DNA of 15,497 bases from an uncultured Actinomycetes bacterium. Lineage in GTDB: Bacteria; Actinomycetota; Actinomycetes; Nanopelagicales; Nanopelagicaceae. The notes beneath the pieces were generated by a model. That model did no database searches. It had not been told where the DNA came from and saw only the letters and a program-made list of their open reading frames with translations. Below, piece after piece: positions 1-6,259 of the stretch; within the stretch, counting starts at the first letter, position 1, and every line of letters starts with the position of its first letter. Position numbers and translations under genes: made by a program. The stretch is taken from assembly GCA_903932885.1 (NCBI GenBank), contig CAIZHT010000193.1, forward strand, positions 1 through 15,497, read 5' to 3'.

Positions 1-1043
1 ACTAAACGACCTTCTGCATCTGGATTGAGAACTTCTACAGTTTTTCCACCGAAAATTGTGATGATGTCACTTGGACGAGTTGCATTATCGCTGACCATAT
101 TTTCAGCAAGTGGCGCCCATGCATCAATTGCGATTGGAAGTTTCAACGTTGCAATCGCAAGTACTGCCGCGCACACAGCGGCGGCACCGCTCATATCTGA
201 TTTCATCGCTTCCATACCTTGTGCAGGTTTGAGTGCGAGGCCGCCAGTATCAAAGGTGATTCCTTTACCAACGAATGCATAACTCTTCTTTGGTTTTAGT
301 GGAGTGTATGAAATGTGCATCAGGCGTGGGGGATTGGCTGAACCTTGTCCAACTCCGATAATTCCACCAAAACCTTGAGATTTGAGTTGCTTCTCATCCC
401 AGATTGTTACTTTCAAGCGAGCTTTAGCACCACCCGCGCTCTTTACTGCAGCACTGACTTTTTTCGTAAATGAATCAGGAGTCAAGTGACTTGGTGGAGT
501 ATTGATCAGATCTCGTACAAGGTGCGTGTACAGCGCAATCACTTCTGCGCGTTCGGCAACATCTTTTGAATCCTTCTTCGATGCTAATGCGCTGTGAATA
601 GTTATATGTGAAAGAGGTGCCTTCTGATCACTCTTTGATGTACCGCGAAATTCTGTAAAGGCATACGCACCAAGGGCAGCGCCTTCGGCAACTGCTGTAA
701 GTGATTCTTGGTTAGGAGTTGGTAGTGCAAAAGTTGCACTCTTTGTTCCATCGAGTGAGCGCGATGCTGCACCTGCTGCGCGACGAAGAGTTTCGTGGCT
801 ATAGGCATTGGATTTTGTGCCAAGTCCAGTAAAGACAAGAACTCGCACAAAGCTACTTGGAATCTTTACGATCTCATCGACTTTACCTGTTGCACCCATA
901 TCGCTAAGGAGTGCAAGTAGCGCTTTGGCGTCGAGAGATAAGTCGCCGCCTTCGATAGCAATTCCGCCTTTGGGATTACTTGCAAGACCGATTACTAAAA
1001 CATCATCTTTTACGATTCCATCAGAGAGGCGAATTTTAGACAT
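1..1043 (-). CDS. pepA: Leucyl aminopeptidase (M17), C-terminus cut by window edge
   Basis: Cytosolic M17 metallo-aminopeptidase that removes N-terminal residues from peptides using two metal ions. The 347 complete codons present hold the N-terminal domain and most of the catalytic domain. The metal and catalytic motif VGKGITFDTGG has K260 and D265. A second motif, KSDMSG, follows. NPDAEGRL (N340 to L347, with D342, E344 and R346) lies right at the window edge. Members are usually about 500 residues, so roughly the last 150 are outside the window. The ATG start is supported by an in-frame TAG four codons upstream. There is no Shine-Dalgarno; instead TAGGCT (1050-1055) sits 6 nt before the ATG, as for a leaderless mRNA. 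The signature is usually NTDAEGRL, so the Thr to Pro change is a small variation. The gene diverges from gcvT. Confidence 0.93.
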   Translation of the reverse strand, partial: MSKIRLSDGIVKDDVLVIGLASNPKGGIAIEGGDLSLDAKALLALLSDMGATGKVDEIVKIPSSFVRVLVFTGLGTKSNAYSHETLRRAAGAASRSLDGTKSATFALPTPNQESLTAVAEGAALGAYAFTEFRGTSKSDQKAPLSHITIHSALASKKDSKDVAERAEVIALYTHLVRDLINTPPSHLTPDSFTKKVSAAVKSAGGAKARLKVTIWDEKQLKSQGFGGIIGVGQGSANPPRLMHISYTPLKPKKSYAFVGKGITFDTGGLALKPAQGMEAMKSDMSGAAAVCAAVLAIATLKLPIAIDAWAPLAENMVSDNATRPSDIITIFGGKTVEVLNPDAEGRL

Positions 1044-1049
1044 GAGGAG

Positions 1050-1055
1050 AGCCTA
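1050..1055 (-). promoter_or_regulatory. Predicted -10 box of pepA (leaderless)
   Basis: On the minus strand TAGGCT is followed by exactly six bases and then the pepA ATG. This fits a TANNNT -10 box whose transcript begins at or next to the start codon. No purine-rich ribosome site is present; the six bases are CTCCTC. The call is inferred from spacing alone. Confidence 0.4.
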
Positions 1056-1083
1056 ATAGAGAGGCAAGCAGAATTCATATTGC

Positions 1084-1089
1084 TAGATT
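1084..1089 (+). promoter_or_regulatory. Predicted -10 box of gcvT (leaderless)
   Basis: TAGATT is followed by six bases (GGCGCA) and then the gcvT ATG at 1096. With no ribosome-binding sequence, transcription probably starts at the A of the ATG. It shares the 52-bp divergent region with the pepA promoter. Confidence 0.5.
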
Positions 1090-1095
1090 GGCGCA

Positions 1096-2184
1096 ATGAA
1101 GAATTCACCCCTCCACGATAAGCATCTTGCTCTCAGCGCCAAGATGGCCGACTTTGGGGGCTGGCTCATGCCTATTGAATATCCAGGAGCAGGAGTTCTT
1201 GCCGAACATAGCGCCGTTCGTGAATCGGTTGGAATATTTGATGTTTCACATTTAGGTAAAGCGTCAGTGCGTGGAGTCGGTGCGCTCGAATTTCTCAATG
1301 CAACTTTTACAAATGATCTAGATCGCATCACCGATGGAATGGCTCAATACACAATGTTGTGTACACCCCAAGGTGGAGTCATCGATGACCTCATTGTTTA
1401 TCGAAATAGTGCGCAAGATCTTTTTCTTGTTCCAAATGCATCCAATACTTCGGCAGTAGTAGATGTTCTAGTAAAGAGTGCACCTGCAGGAATTGTTGTT
1501 GAAAATCTTCATGAGTCATATGCCGTCATTGCCGTACAGGGTCCTAAATCTGCAGATGTTCTTGCAGCGCTGGGAATCAAATCCGATATTGATTACATGA
1601 GTTTTTCACATGTAACTATTGGCAATAAAGATGTGATTTTGTGTCGCACCGGTTACACAGGTGAATTTGGATACGAGTTACTTCCATCCTGGAGCGACGC
1701 AGCCGATGTATGGGATGCCCTCGTCGAAATAATTACTCCCATGGGCGGGCAAGTTTGCGGGCTGGGAGCACGCGACACATTGCGAACTGAAATGGGTTAT
1801 CCACTCCATGGTCACGAATTGAGTTTAGAAATTTCACCCGTTGAAGGTGGAGCCCCGTGGGCAGTTGGCTGGAAGAAAGAGAGTTTTATCGGTAGCGAAG
1901 TACTACGAGGACAGAAAGAGAAAGGCGCTCCTCGTGTGATGCATGCTCTCGTTTCACTAGATCGCGGTATTCCACGTGCGAATATGAGTGTGAAGAATCA
2001 GAGCGGTGAAGTTGTCGGGGAAATTACTAGCGGAACTTTTTCTCCAACGCTAAAAAAGGGAATTGCTCTCGCACTTCTCTCACCCTCTGTTTCAATTGGT
2101 GATCAGGTTACTATCGATGTTCGAGGACGCGACTCTCTTGCGCAAGTTACTAAAGCGCCTTTAGTTCCTTCGCACGTTCGATAG
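1096..2184 (+). CDS. gcvT: Aminomethyltransferase, glycine cleavage T protein
   Basis: T protein of the glycine cleavage system. It takes the aminomethyl group from the lipoylated H protein and passes the one-carbon unit to tetrahydrofolate, releasing ammonia. The 362-residue length is normal for the family. Family motifs are in place: an N-terminal HDKHLALSAKMADFGGW-type segment, the VIDDLIVYR segment with the acidic pair D97/D98 expected at the folate site, GYTGEFGYEL, and LGARDTLRTEMGYPLHGHEL. The start at 1096 gives the expected N-terminus and follows a leaderless-type -10 box. No other gcv gene and no glycine riboswitch is in the window. Its last 35 bp overlap the end of the opposing ECF S-component gene, so the two C-terminal coding ends share DNA. 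Confidence 0.95.
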   Translation: MKNSPLHDKHLALSAKMADFGGWLMPIEYPGAGVLAEHSAVRESVGIFDVSHLGKASVRGVGALEFLNATFTNDLDRITDGMAQYTMLCTPQGGVIDDLIVYRNSAQDLFLVPNASNTSAVVDVLVKSAPAGIVVENLHESYAVIAVQGPKSADVLAALGIKSDIDYMSFSHVTIGNKDVILCRTGYTGEFGYELLPSWSDAADVWDALVEIITPMGGQVCGLGARDTLRTEMGYPLHGHELSLEISPVEGGAPWAVGWKKESFIGSEVLRGQKEKGAPRVMHALVSLDRGIPRANMSVKNQSGEVVGEITSGTFSPTLKKGIALALLSPSVSIGDQVTIDVRGRDSLAQVTKAPLVPSHVR

Positions 2185-2980
2185 CGGCGCTCTTACTTTC
2201 CACGAATTCAATAGGCGTTACAAATGCTGCTCTAAATTTCGTTCTGCGAAGCGCTCCAAGAATCGCAGGAGCACTAAGAATTATCAGCGTGCTGGTAAGA
2301 ATTGCACGAGGAACATCCCACGCCATTGAAGTAGCAAAATGGAAAACAATAAATCGGTTGAGATTAGTAGCGATATCACCATTGGGAATGTAGGAAAGTT
2401 GAGTCTCTAGACCAAGTGCCCAGGGCCAAAATTGAAGATCCATGAGAAGTCCGAAAATAAAAGATGCTGCAATTGCATATAGAACCAATAGAAATATCTC
2501 TGGCTTTCCTCGAATCTTCTTTGGCAACCAACCGGCAAAGAGTCCGATCCAGCCTGCTGCAAATAATTGATAACCGAGCCATGGACCGATACCACCAGTG
2601 AGTAATGCAGATGTAAGAATTGATGTGAGTCCCAAAATAAATCCAAAGGATGAACCAAAGACCCGTGCACTCAAAATGAGAACAAACCACATCGGTTCAA
2701 TTCCAACGGCGCCAGCACCAAGGGGACGAAGCGCGGCAACAATCGCGGTGAGTACGCCAAGGAGTGCTATAGATTTTGCATCTAAGGAGTCATTGCTTAT
2801 TTCAATAATGACCAACGCAATCGCAAAGGCCGATGCAGCCCAAAAAAAGATTGATGCAACTGGAATTGATGTGGTCTTTATGAGAAAGGGCCAAATGAAG
2901 CCGAATGCACTGATAGCAGAAGTGAGCGAGAGTACGAATAAGGTTCGCGGGCGAAAGCGTACTAGCGCAGAAGTTTTCAT
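2150..2980 (-). CDS. ECF transporter S component, probable cobalamin (CbrT-like)
   Basis: Substrate-capturing membrane subunit of an energy-coupling-factor importer, 276 residues with about six hydrophobic helices between residues 13 and 245. The region around residues 85-152 (RPLGAGAVGIEP, then TGGIGPWLGYQLFAAGWIGLFAGWLP) resembles actinobacterial S components encoded beside CbiQ/CbiO-like proteins. The start chosen is the ATG at 2980, which overlaps the ecfA stop as ATGA; an in-frame start 15 codons earlier would lie inside ecfA. It is last in the operon headed by a cobalamin riboswitch, so cobalamin or a precursor is the likely substrate. This is inference from regulation, not from a recognised binding site. 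The C-terminal 35 residues are charged and cytosolic. The 3' end overlaps gcvT tail to tail. Confidence 0.85.
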   Translation of the reverse strand: MKTSALVRFRPRTLFVLSLTSAISAFGFIWPFLIKTTSIPVASIFFWAASAFAIALVIIEISNDSLDAKSIALLGVLTAIVAALRPLGAGAVGIEPMWFVLILSARVFGSSFGFILGLTSILTSALLTGGIGPWLGYQLFAAGWIGLFAGWLPKKIRGKPEIFLLVLYAIAASFIFGLLMDLQFWPWALGLETQLSYIPNGDIATNLNRFIVFHFATSMAWDVPRAILTSTLIILSAPAILGALRRTKFRAAFVTPIEFVESKSAAIERAKELKAL

Positions 2981-4584
2981 TGATTGACGTCCAAAGCTTT
3001 CATAACATCTTTTACCGTCAGCCAAGGCTGCGGCGACATAACTTTTGCCACTTGTGGGGCGAATGCGGGGGACGAAAGAAGCACATCGAGAGTTTTACCA
3101 TCTGCGACGCAATCGCCATCTGCTAAAAATATGACTCGAGTTGCAAGCTCTGCAACTAGTTCAACATCGTGGGTTGCAAGAATTACGGTACGACCTAGAA
3201 CTCGGGCATAGCGCAAGAGAGTGTTCACTAAATGGTTTTTGGCTTGATAATCCAAACCTCGTGTTGGCTCATCTAAAATTAGAATTTTTGGTTTAGCAGA
3301 AAGTACAACGCTGAGAGCAAGTGCTAAACGCTGACCCTCTGATAAATCTCGTGGATGCGTGTTAGCTGAAATCCCGGGAACAAGTTCGTTCAAAAGTTCA
3401 AAGGTTGCGCCTTCTTCAATTTCATTATCAACATCTGCTTGCTGACATTCCATGATGACGCTTTGTCCATAGAGCAGATCACTTGGCTCTTGTGGAATAA
3501 AGCCAATAGTTTCCCGACGCTGTGAACCCGAAATTGTGAGTGGGTTATTGCCTAGGACCGAAACGGATCCAGAAGTTGCTTCATGGAGGCCAACAATAGT
3601 TTTGAGGAGTGAACTCTTACCCGCACCGTTGCGACCCATAAGCGCTATTACTTCTCCTGCGCATATTTTGATATCAATATCTGTGAGCACTGCCTTGTTT
3701 GCAAAGGAGAGAGAAAGATCATTCAGTTCTATTGCAATCTCATTCGATACCTCAAGTGCTTCAATATTCTGAGAATAAGTTCCACCACGAATCTGTTCAC
3801 TCATTCGTCGCATATCGCGCACAGTGAGTCCAACATCTTCTAGACCAAGGGCTCGCGCTAAATGAACAATCGGTGGAGCAATATCGGAGTCACTCATTAT
3901 TTGAGCCGGTGTGCCAACACGAGTATTTCCAAGGCCATCGATATGAACGATGCGATCTGCAAATTGAATGACACGTTCTAATCTATGTTCGGCGACAATA
4001 ACAGTGAGCCCAAGGTCGTGTACTAAGCGATGCAAAATAGAGAGAACCTCCTCTGCCGCGATTGGGTCTAGCGCACTCGTTGGTTCATCGAGTACCAAAA
4101 CTTTAGGATGCATAACAAGTGCGCTACCTATTGCCACACGTTGTTGCTCACCACCACTGAGTGTTGTAAGTGAGCGATTGCGCAGCGGAGCCAAACTCAA
4201 CAGATCAAGAATTTCTTCAACTCTTTTACGCATTACATCGGGTGAGACGTTGAGTGATTCCATTCCAAATGCAAGCTCTTCTTCAACGGTATCTGCTACA
4301 AAACCATTGATTGGATTTTGGCCAACAATTCCGATGAGATGGGCTAAACCACCAGGCTTGACTGATTGCGTAGAGATGCCATCAACGCTGATATCGCCAG
4401 CCAAAATTCCACCCGTGTGATGGGGGACAAGACCATTGATGAGTCGCAATAGTGAAGATTTGCCTGAACCCGTTGGGCCGATGACCAAGACAAATTCGCC
4501 CTCATCAATAGTGAGTGAAAGGTTTTCCAACACCGTTTTAGTTGAATTGGGATAAATAAGAGAGACAGCGGCAAAAGTAATCAT
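2977..4584 (-). CDS. ecfA: Fused double ATPase of ECF transporter (EcfA-EcfA')
   Basis: Energising subunit with two ABC ATPase domains in one 535-residue chain. This replaces the EcfA1/EcfA2 heterodimer of other bacteria and resembles YkoD/CbiO-type fusions. Domain 1 has Walker A GPTGSGKS (36-43), signature LSGGEQQR (142-149), Walker B VLVLDEP (162-168) and switch H200. Domain 2 has Walker A GRNGAGKS (317-324), signature LSEGQR (414-419), Walker B ILILDEP (434-440) and H472. Both sites look catalytically complete. The linker (about 240-285) is poorly conserved in appearance. The start is the ATG overlapping the ecfT stop as ATGA, which puts the first beta strand right after the start. A longer frame to 4686 would run back inside ecfT and is rejected. 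Translation is probably coupled to ecfT. Confidence 0.95.
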   Translation of the reverse strand: MITFAAVSLIYPNSTKTVLENLSLTIDEGEFVLVIGPTGSGKSSLLRLINGLVPHHTGGILAGDISVDGISTQSVKPGGLAHLIGIVGQNPINGFVADTVEEELAFGMESLNVSPDVMRKRVEEILDLLSLAPLRNRSLTTLSGGEQQRVAIGSALVMHPKVLVLDEPTSALDPIAAEEVLSILHRLVHDLGLTVIVAEHRLERVIQFADRIVHIDGLGNTRVGTPAQIMSDSDIAPPIVHLARALGLEDVGLTVRDMRRMSEQIRGGTYSQNIEALEVSNEIAIELNDLSLSFANKAVLTDIDIKICAGEVIALMGRNGAGKSSLLKTIVGLHEATSGSVSVLGNNPLTISGSQRRETIGFIPQEPSDLLYGQSVIMECQQADVDNEIEEGATFELLNELVPGISANTHPRDLSEGQRLALALSVVLSAKPKILILDEPTRGLDYQAKNHLVNTLLRYARVLGRTVILATHDVELVAELATRVIFLADGDCVADGKTLDVLLSSPAFAPQVAKVMSPQPWLTVKDVMKALDVNQ

Positions 4585-5381
4585 GAGGCAGGAACCACAA
4601 CTCTGCGCTTTATAAGAATGAATGGCGTTGCAACGCTTATCAAAATTAAGATGGGAGAGAGCAGAGAGAGGGCGCTCATGAGGCAAATTACGGTGTCACC
4701 CGGATTCCATGAGATGGCCCGATATCTAGAACGAACTCGTGTAAATCCATAGCCGCGCGAATCCATAGCCGCAGCAAGATCTAATGAACGAGCAAGTGAT
4801 TCCTCGAGAAGTGGAATCAATATTTTTTTGAAGGAGAGTTTTTGGCCACGAAGGTACTGCGCATCTCTAATTCTTGAAATACTGGTTACAAATTGTGGAA
4901 CTAGTGAGGTTGCAATTACGAGAGCTAATCCAAATTGGTAGATTGCGAAAGGCAGAACACGTAGCAAACGATGTGGGCTTGTAAGTGAAGAGGCAGCTGC
5001 AAAACAAATAATTATTGCCGCAAGAATTACACCTTCACGAGCTGTTGAGAATAATCTCTCTTGAGTTACAGCGCCACCGATTCGAATTCCCGCCATCCAC
5101 TCAGGAAGGGGAAGTATTGGTAGTCGAAATAATGTCGTTCCCGGTATTGGAGTTCCGATGAGAACTCCAAAGGTTGTACGAATAATCAATATCCAGAGTC
5201 CAAGTTTTAGACCTGATTCAAAACTACGAGACCAGGGTGCATCAGTTCTAAATATTCGAACAACTAGATACGCGCAACCCACCACCGCGATTGCAAGCAA
5301 AGGATTATTTCCCCGAGCTATTCCAATTGCGAGAGTGATAGACCAGATCCACCACGTAAGTGGGTGGCGCGCATCTGTCAT
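4581..5381 (-). CDS. ecfT: ECF transporter transmembrane coupling protein EcfT
   Basis: Membrane scaffold that joins the ATPase to the S component, 266 residues. Hydrophobic helices are visible around 12-42, 58-78, 117-133, 144-165 and 232-256. The cytosolic coupling region has the two Ala/x-Arg-Gly motifs of the family, AQYLRG (174-179) and AMDSRG (205-210), which contact the ATPase grooves. The ATG lies 4 bp after the stop of the secreted-protein gene, and the stop overlaps the ecfA start. All three transporter genes and the secreted protein therefore form one translationally coupled unit. The Arg/Ser-rich segment 210-222 next to the second motif is typical of CbiQ/EcfT proteins. Confidence 0.92.
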   Translation of the reverse strand: MTDARHPLTWWIWSITLAIGIARGNNPLLAIAVVGCAYLVVRIFRTDAPWSRSFESGLKLGLWILIIRTTFGVLIGTPIPGTTLFRLPILPLPEWMAGIRIGGAVTQERLFSTAREGVILAAIIICFAAASSLTSPHRLLRVLPFAIYQFGLALVIATSLVPQFVTSISRIRDAQYLRGQKLSFKKILIPLLEESLARSLDLAAAMDSRGYGFTRVRSRYRAISWNPGDTVICLMSALSLLSPILILISVATPFILIKRRVVVPAS

Positions 5382-5385
5382 CTAG

Positions 5386-5931
5386 TTATTGTTTTTTCTT
5401 TGGCAAAAGTGCCTTAGGGGTATCGACTTCAATACCGCACTCTTTTGCTGGGTACCCATTGATTCCACAGATCATTCCTGAGGCTGTTGCGCGAATCTTT
5501 GCTCCAGCGGCCAAAACATCTGCACCGATAGATTTTGTATCAGTGACGATGCAACTCTTGATTATTGATGGAGTTTTTTCATCAGTTGGACGCAAAAATG
5601 CAGAACCAAAATCAATGACTAATCCAATTCTCTTCTTACCTGCGACAGCCTTTGTTTTTCCACAAAGATATTTAAATGATGGAACAACGCGTGGCTTGGC
5701 AGCATCTGGAACGGTGTCGCCAGAGAAAGTAAATGCCCATCCTTCAACTGCGCCATCGGCTACATTTGTAGTTGGTCCTGTCATGGCATATGTCCATGCT
5801 GATGTTCCAGGTGCACTTTGATAGTAACCCCAATAGCGATAGCCCTTATCGGCTGCGCTACTTGCTGGAATTGTTATCACTGATGTTGCAAAGAGCGTTG
5901 CGATTGTTACTGTATAAAGAAATTTTCTCAT
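5386..5931 (-). CDS. Secreted four-cysteine protein, SCO2322-like, of the ECF operon
   Basis: 181-residue exported protein of unknown activity. Residues 1-26 are a signal peptide (MRK, hydrophobic core, SSA/AD cleavage region). The mature part begins with GYRYWGYYQ and contains a W-x-YA-x-x-GP segment, a VEGWAFTF strand, KKRIGLVIDFG and GMICGINGYPAKECG. Four cysteines (90, 127, 155, 165) could form two disulfides. These blocks match what I recall of the actinobacterial family named after Streptomyces SCO2322, also encoded next to ECF genes; this is from memory, not a search. There is no lipobox. It is the first gene after the cobalamin riboswitch and 4 bp before ecfT. A reasonable inference is an extracytoplasmic accessory, such as a ligand-capture or handover protein. 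The ATG at 5931 is preceded by GAGAGG (5942-5947); a TTG six codons upstream would precede no plausible ribosome site. Confidence 0.8.
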   Translation of the reverse strand: MRKFLYTVTIATLFATSVITIPASSAADKGYRYWGYYQSAPGTSAWTYAMTGPTTNVADGAVEGWAFTFSGDTVPDAAKPRVVPSFKYLCGKTKAVAGKKRIGLVIDFGSAFLRPTDEKTPSIIKSCIVTDTKSIGADVLAAGAKIRATASGMICGINGYPAKECGIEVDTPKALLPKKKQ

Positions 5932-5941
5932 TACTGTGGAG

Positions 5942-5947
5942 CCTCTC
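5942..5947 (-). promoter_or_regulatory. Ribosome-binding site of the ECF operon, probably gated
   Basis: The minus strand reads GAGAGG, 10 nt before the ATG at 5931. It lies inside TATTGAGAGGC (5941-5951), which is perfectly complementary to GCCTCTCAATA in the aptamer region (6089-6099). Its accessibility may therefore depend on the riboswitch. Confidence 0.6.
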
Positions 5948-5986
5948 AATAAAACGGGAGTCTCACAGGGGCAGAACCGAACTTGG

Positions 5987-6006
5987 GTGACATATCGTCA
6001 CTGACG
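5987..6006 (-). promoter_or_regulatory. Two overlapping alternative hairpins in the ECF leader
   Basis: GTGAC (5987-5991) pairs with GTCAC (5997-6001). The overlapping CGTCA (5996-6000) pairs with TGACG (6002-6006). Both cannot form at once. They lie in the leader between the aptamer and the ribosome site, so they may be part of the expression platform. A DNA operator for a regulator is the alternative reading. Confidence 0.35.
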
Positions 6007-6014
6007 TAAGGACT

Positions 6015-6039
6015 ACACCCCGCAAACCTCGGCGGGTGT
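6015..6039 (-). promoter_or_regulatory. Hairpin downstream of the B12 aptamer (L13-like/expression platform)
   Basis: On the minus strand, ACACCC pairs with GGGTGT, with GC/GC continuing after one bulged G and a loop of about eight bases. The 3' arm and loop contain TTGCGGG (6019-6025), perfectly complementary to CCCGCAA of the aptamer (6107-6113). This is what a class I cobalamin riboswitch needs for its L5-L13 loop contact. No U-run follows on the minus strand, so it is not a standard terminator. Confidence 0.55.
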
Positions 6040-6057
6040 TTGTCAAAAACAATCATC

Positions 6058-6185
6058 ATCTTCAGGTAATCCGACTTAGCTATCTCAATATTGAGAGGCC
6101 TTACGGTTGCGGGTCAGCCTCGGATTTGCACCGAAATTCCCCCGAAGAGCGATCTATGAAGTTGTGGCGTAACCAAACCATAGCC
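6058..6185 (-). ncRNA. Cobalamin riboswitch aptamer
   Basis: Read on the minus strand, the core contains the standard cobalamin elements in order. First is GGGGGAA (6137-6143), then the B12-box element GGTGCAAATCC (6122-6132), then CTGACCCGCAACCGTAAGG (6099-6117), and finally the 3' closing segment AAGTCGGATTACCTG (6063-6077). Between the last two lies the variable hairpin TCTCAATATTGAGA (6083-6096), a perfect palindrome. The 5' limit is approximate; CTATG/CATAG (about 6151-6175) may form the outer stem. It heads the secreted protein-ecfT-ecfA-S component operon, and cobalamin binding is expected to turn the operon off. On the plus strand this region is upstream of the aldo/keto reductase, but the aptamer orientation points the other way. 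Confidence 0.88.
6083..6096 (-). repeat. 14-bp perfect palindrome inside the aptamer
   Basis: TCTCAATATTGAGA equals its own reverse complement. In the riboswitch RNA it would be the arms of a peripheral hairpin. Its 5' arm is also the strand that can pair with the operon's ribosome site, so the two pairings compete. Confidence 0.7.
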
Positions 6186-6212
6186 AGCGGGACTTGGCAA
6201 CACGACGCGCAC

Positions 6213-6218
6213 ACTTTA
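6213..6218 (-). promoter_or_regulatory. Candidate -10 box of the ECF operon
   Basis: The minus strand reads TAAAGT, about 30 nt before the first likely aptamer stem, which would give a leader of roughly 275 nt. No convincing -35 is visible. It is offered as the best candidate in a region that must contain the promoter. Confidence 0.25.
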
Positions 6219-6234
6219 GAGTCAGGGCGTCATT

Positions 6235-6240
6235 TAGATT
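6235..6240 (+). promoter_or_regulatory. Candidate -10 box of the aldo/keto reductase gene
   Basis: TAGATT lies 19 nt before the ATG at 6260, with the ribosome site between them. It is almost back to back with the proposed minus-strand promoter of the ECF operon, so the two transcripts would diverge from about 25 bp. Confidence 0.4.
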
Positions 6241-6259
6241 TAAAACGAGGGAGTCAATC

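Noticed and set aside
2981..3025. Longer N-terminus for the S component
   Set aside because: The added 15 residues lie inside ecfA and are polar. The ATG in the ATGA overlap gives a typical start before the first helix.
3968..4420. 150-codon plus-strand frame opposite ecfA
   Set aside because: It is a shadow of the first ATPase domain, which is unmistakable on the other strand. Ser/Thr-rich translation and no start signals.
4584..4686. Longer N-terminus for ecfA
   Set aside because: The extra 34 codons lie inside ecfT and precede the normal first strand of the ATPase. The ATGA overlap start is standard for such operons.
5360..5821. 153-codon plus-strand frame opposite the secreted protein gene
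   Set aside because: The opposite strand has a clear signal peptide, operon context and family motifs. This frame has none.
5987..6001. CRP/GlxR operator (GTGA...TCAC)
   Set aside because: The spacing is N7 rather than N6 and flanking bases do not fit. It lies inside a transcribed leader, so RNA structure is more likely.
6015..6043. Plus-strand intrinsic terminator (GC-rich hairpin followed by TTTGT)
   Set aside because: There is no plus-strand gene upstream to terminate and the U-run is only three bases. The minus-strand role in the B12 leader explains it better.
6063..6132. Plus-strand reading as a cyclic-di-AMP-type or other riboswitch for the aldo/keto reductase
   Set aside because: Short likenesses such as AATCCGACTTAGC vanish on inspection, while the reverse complement contains the cobalamin elements in correct order.
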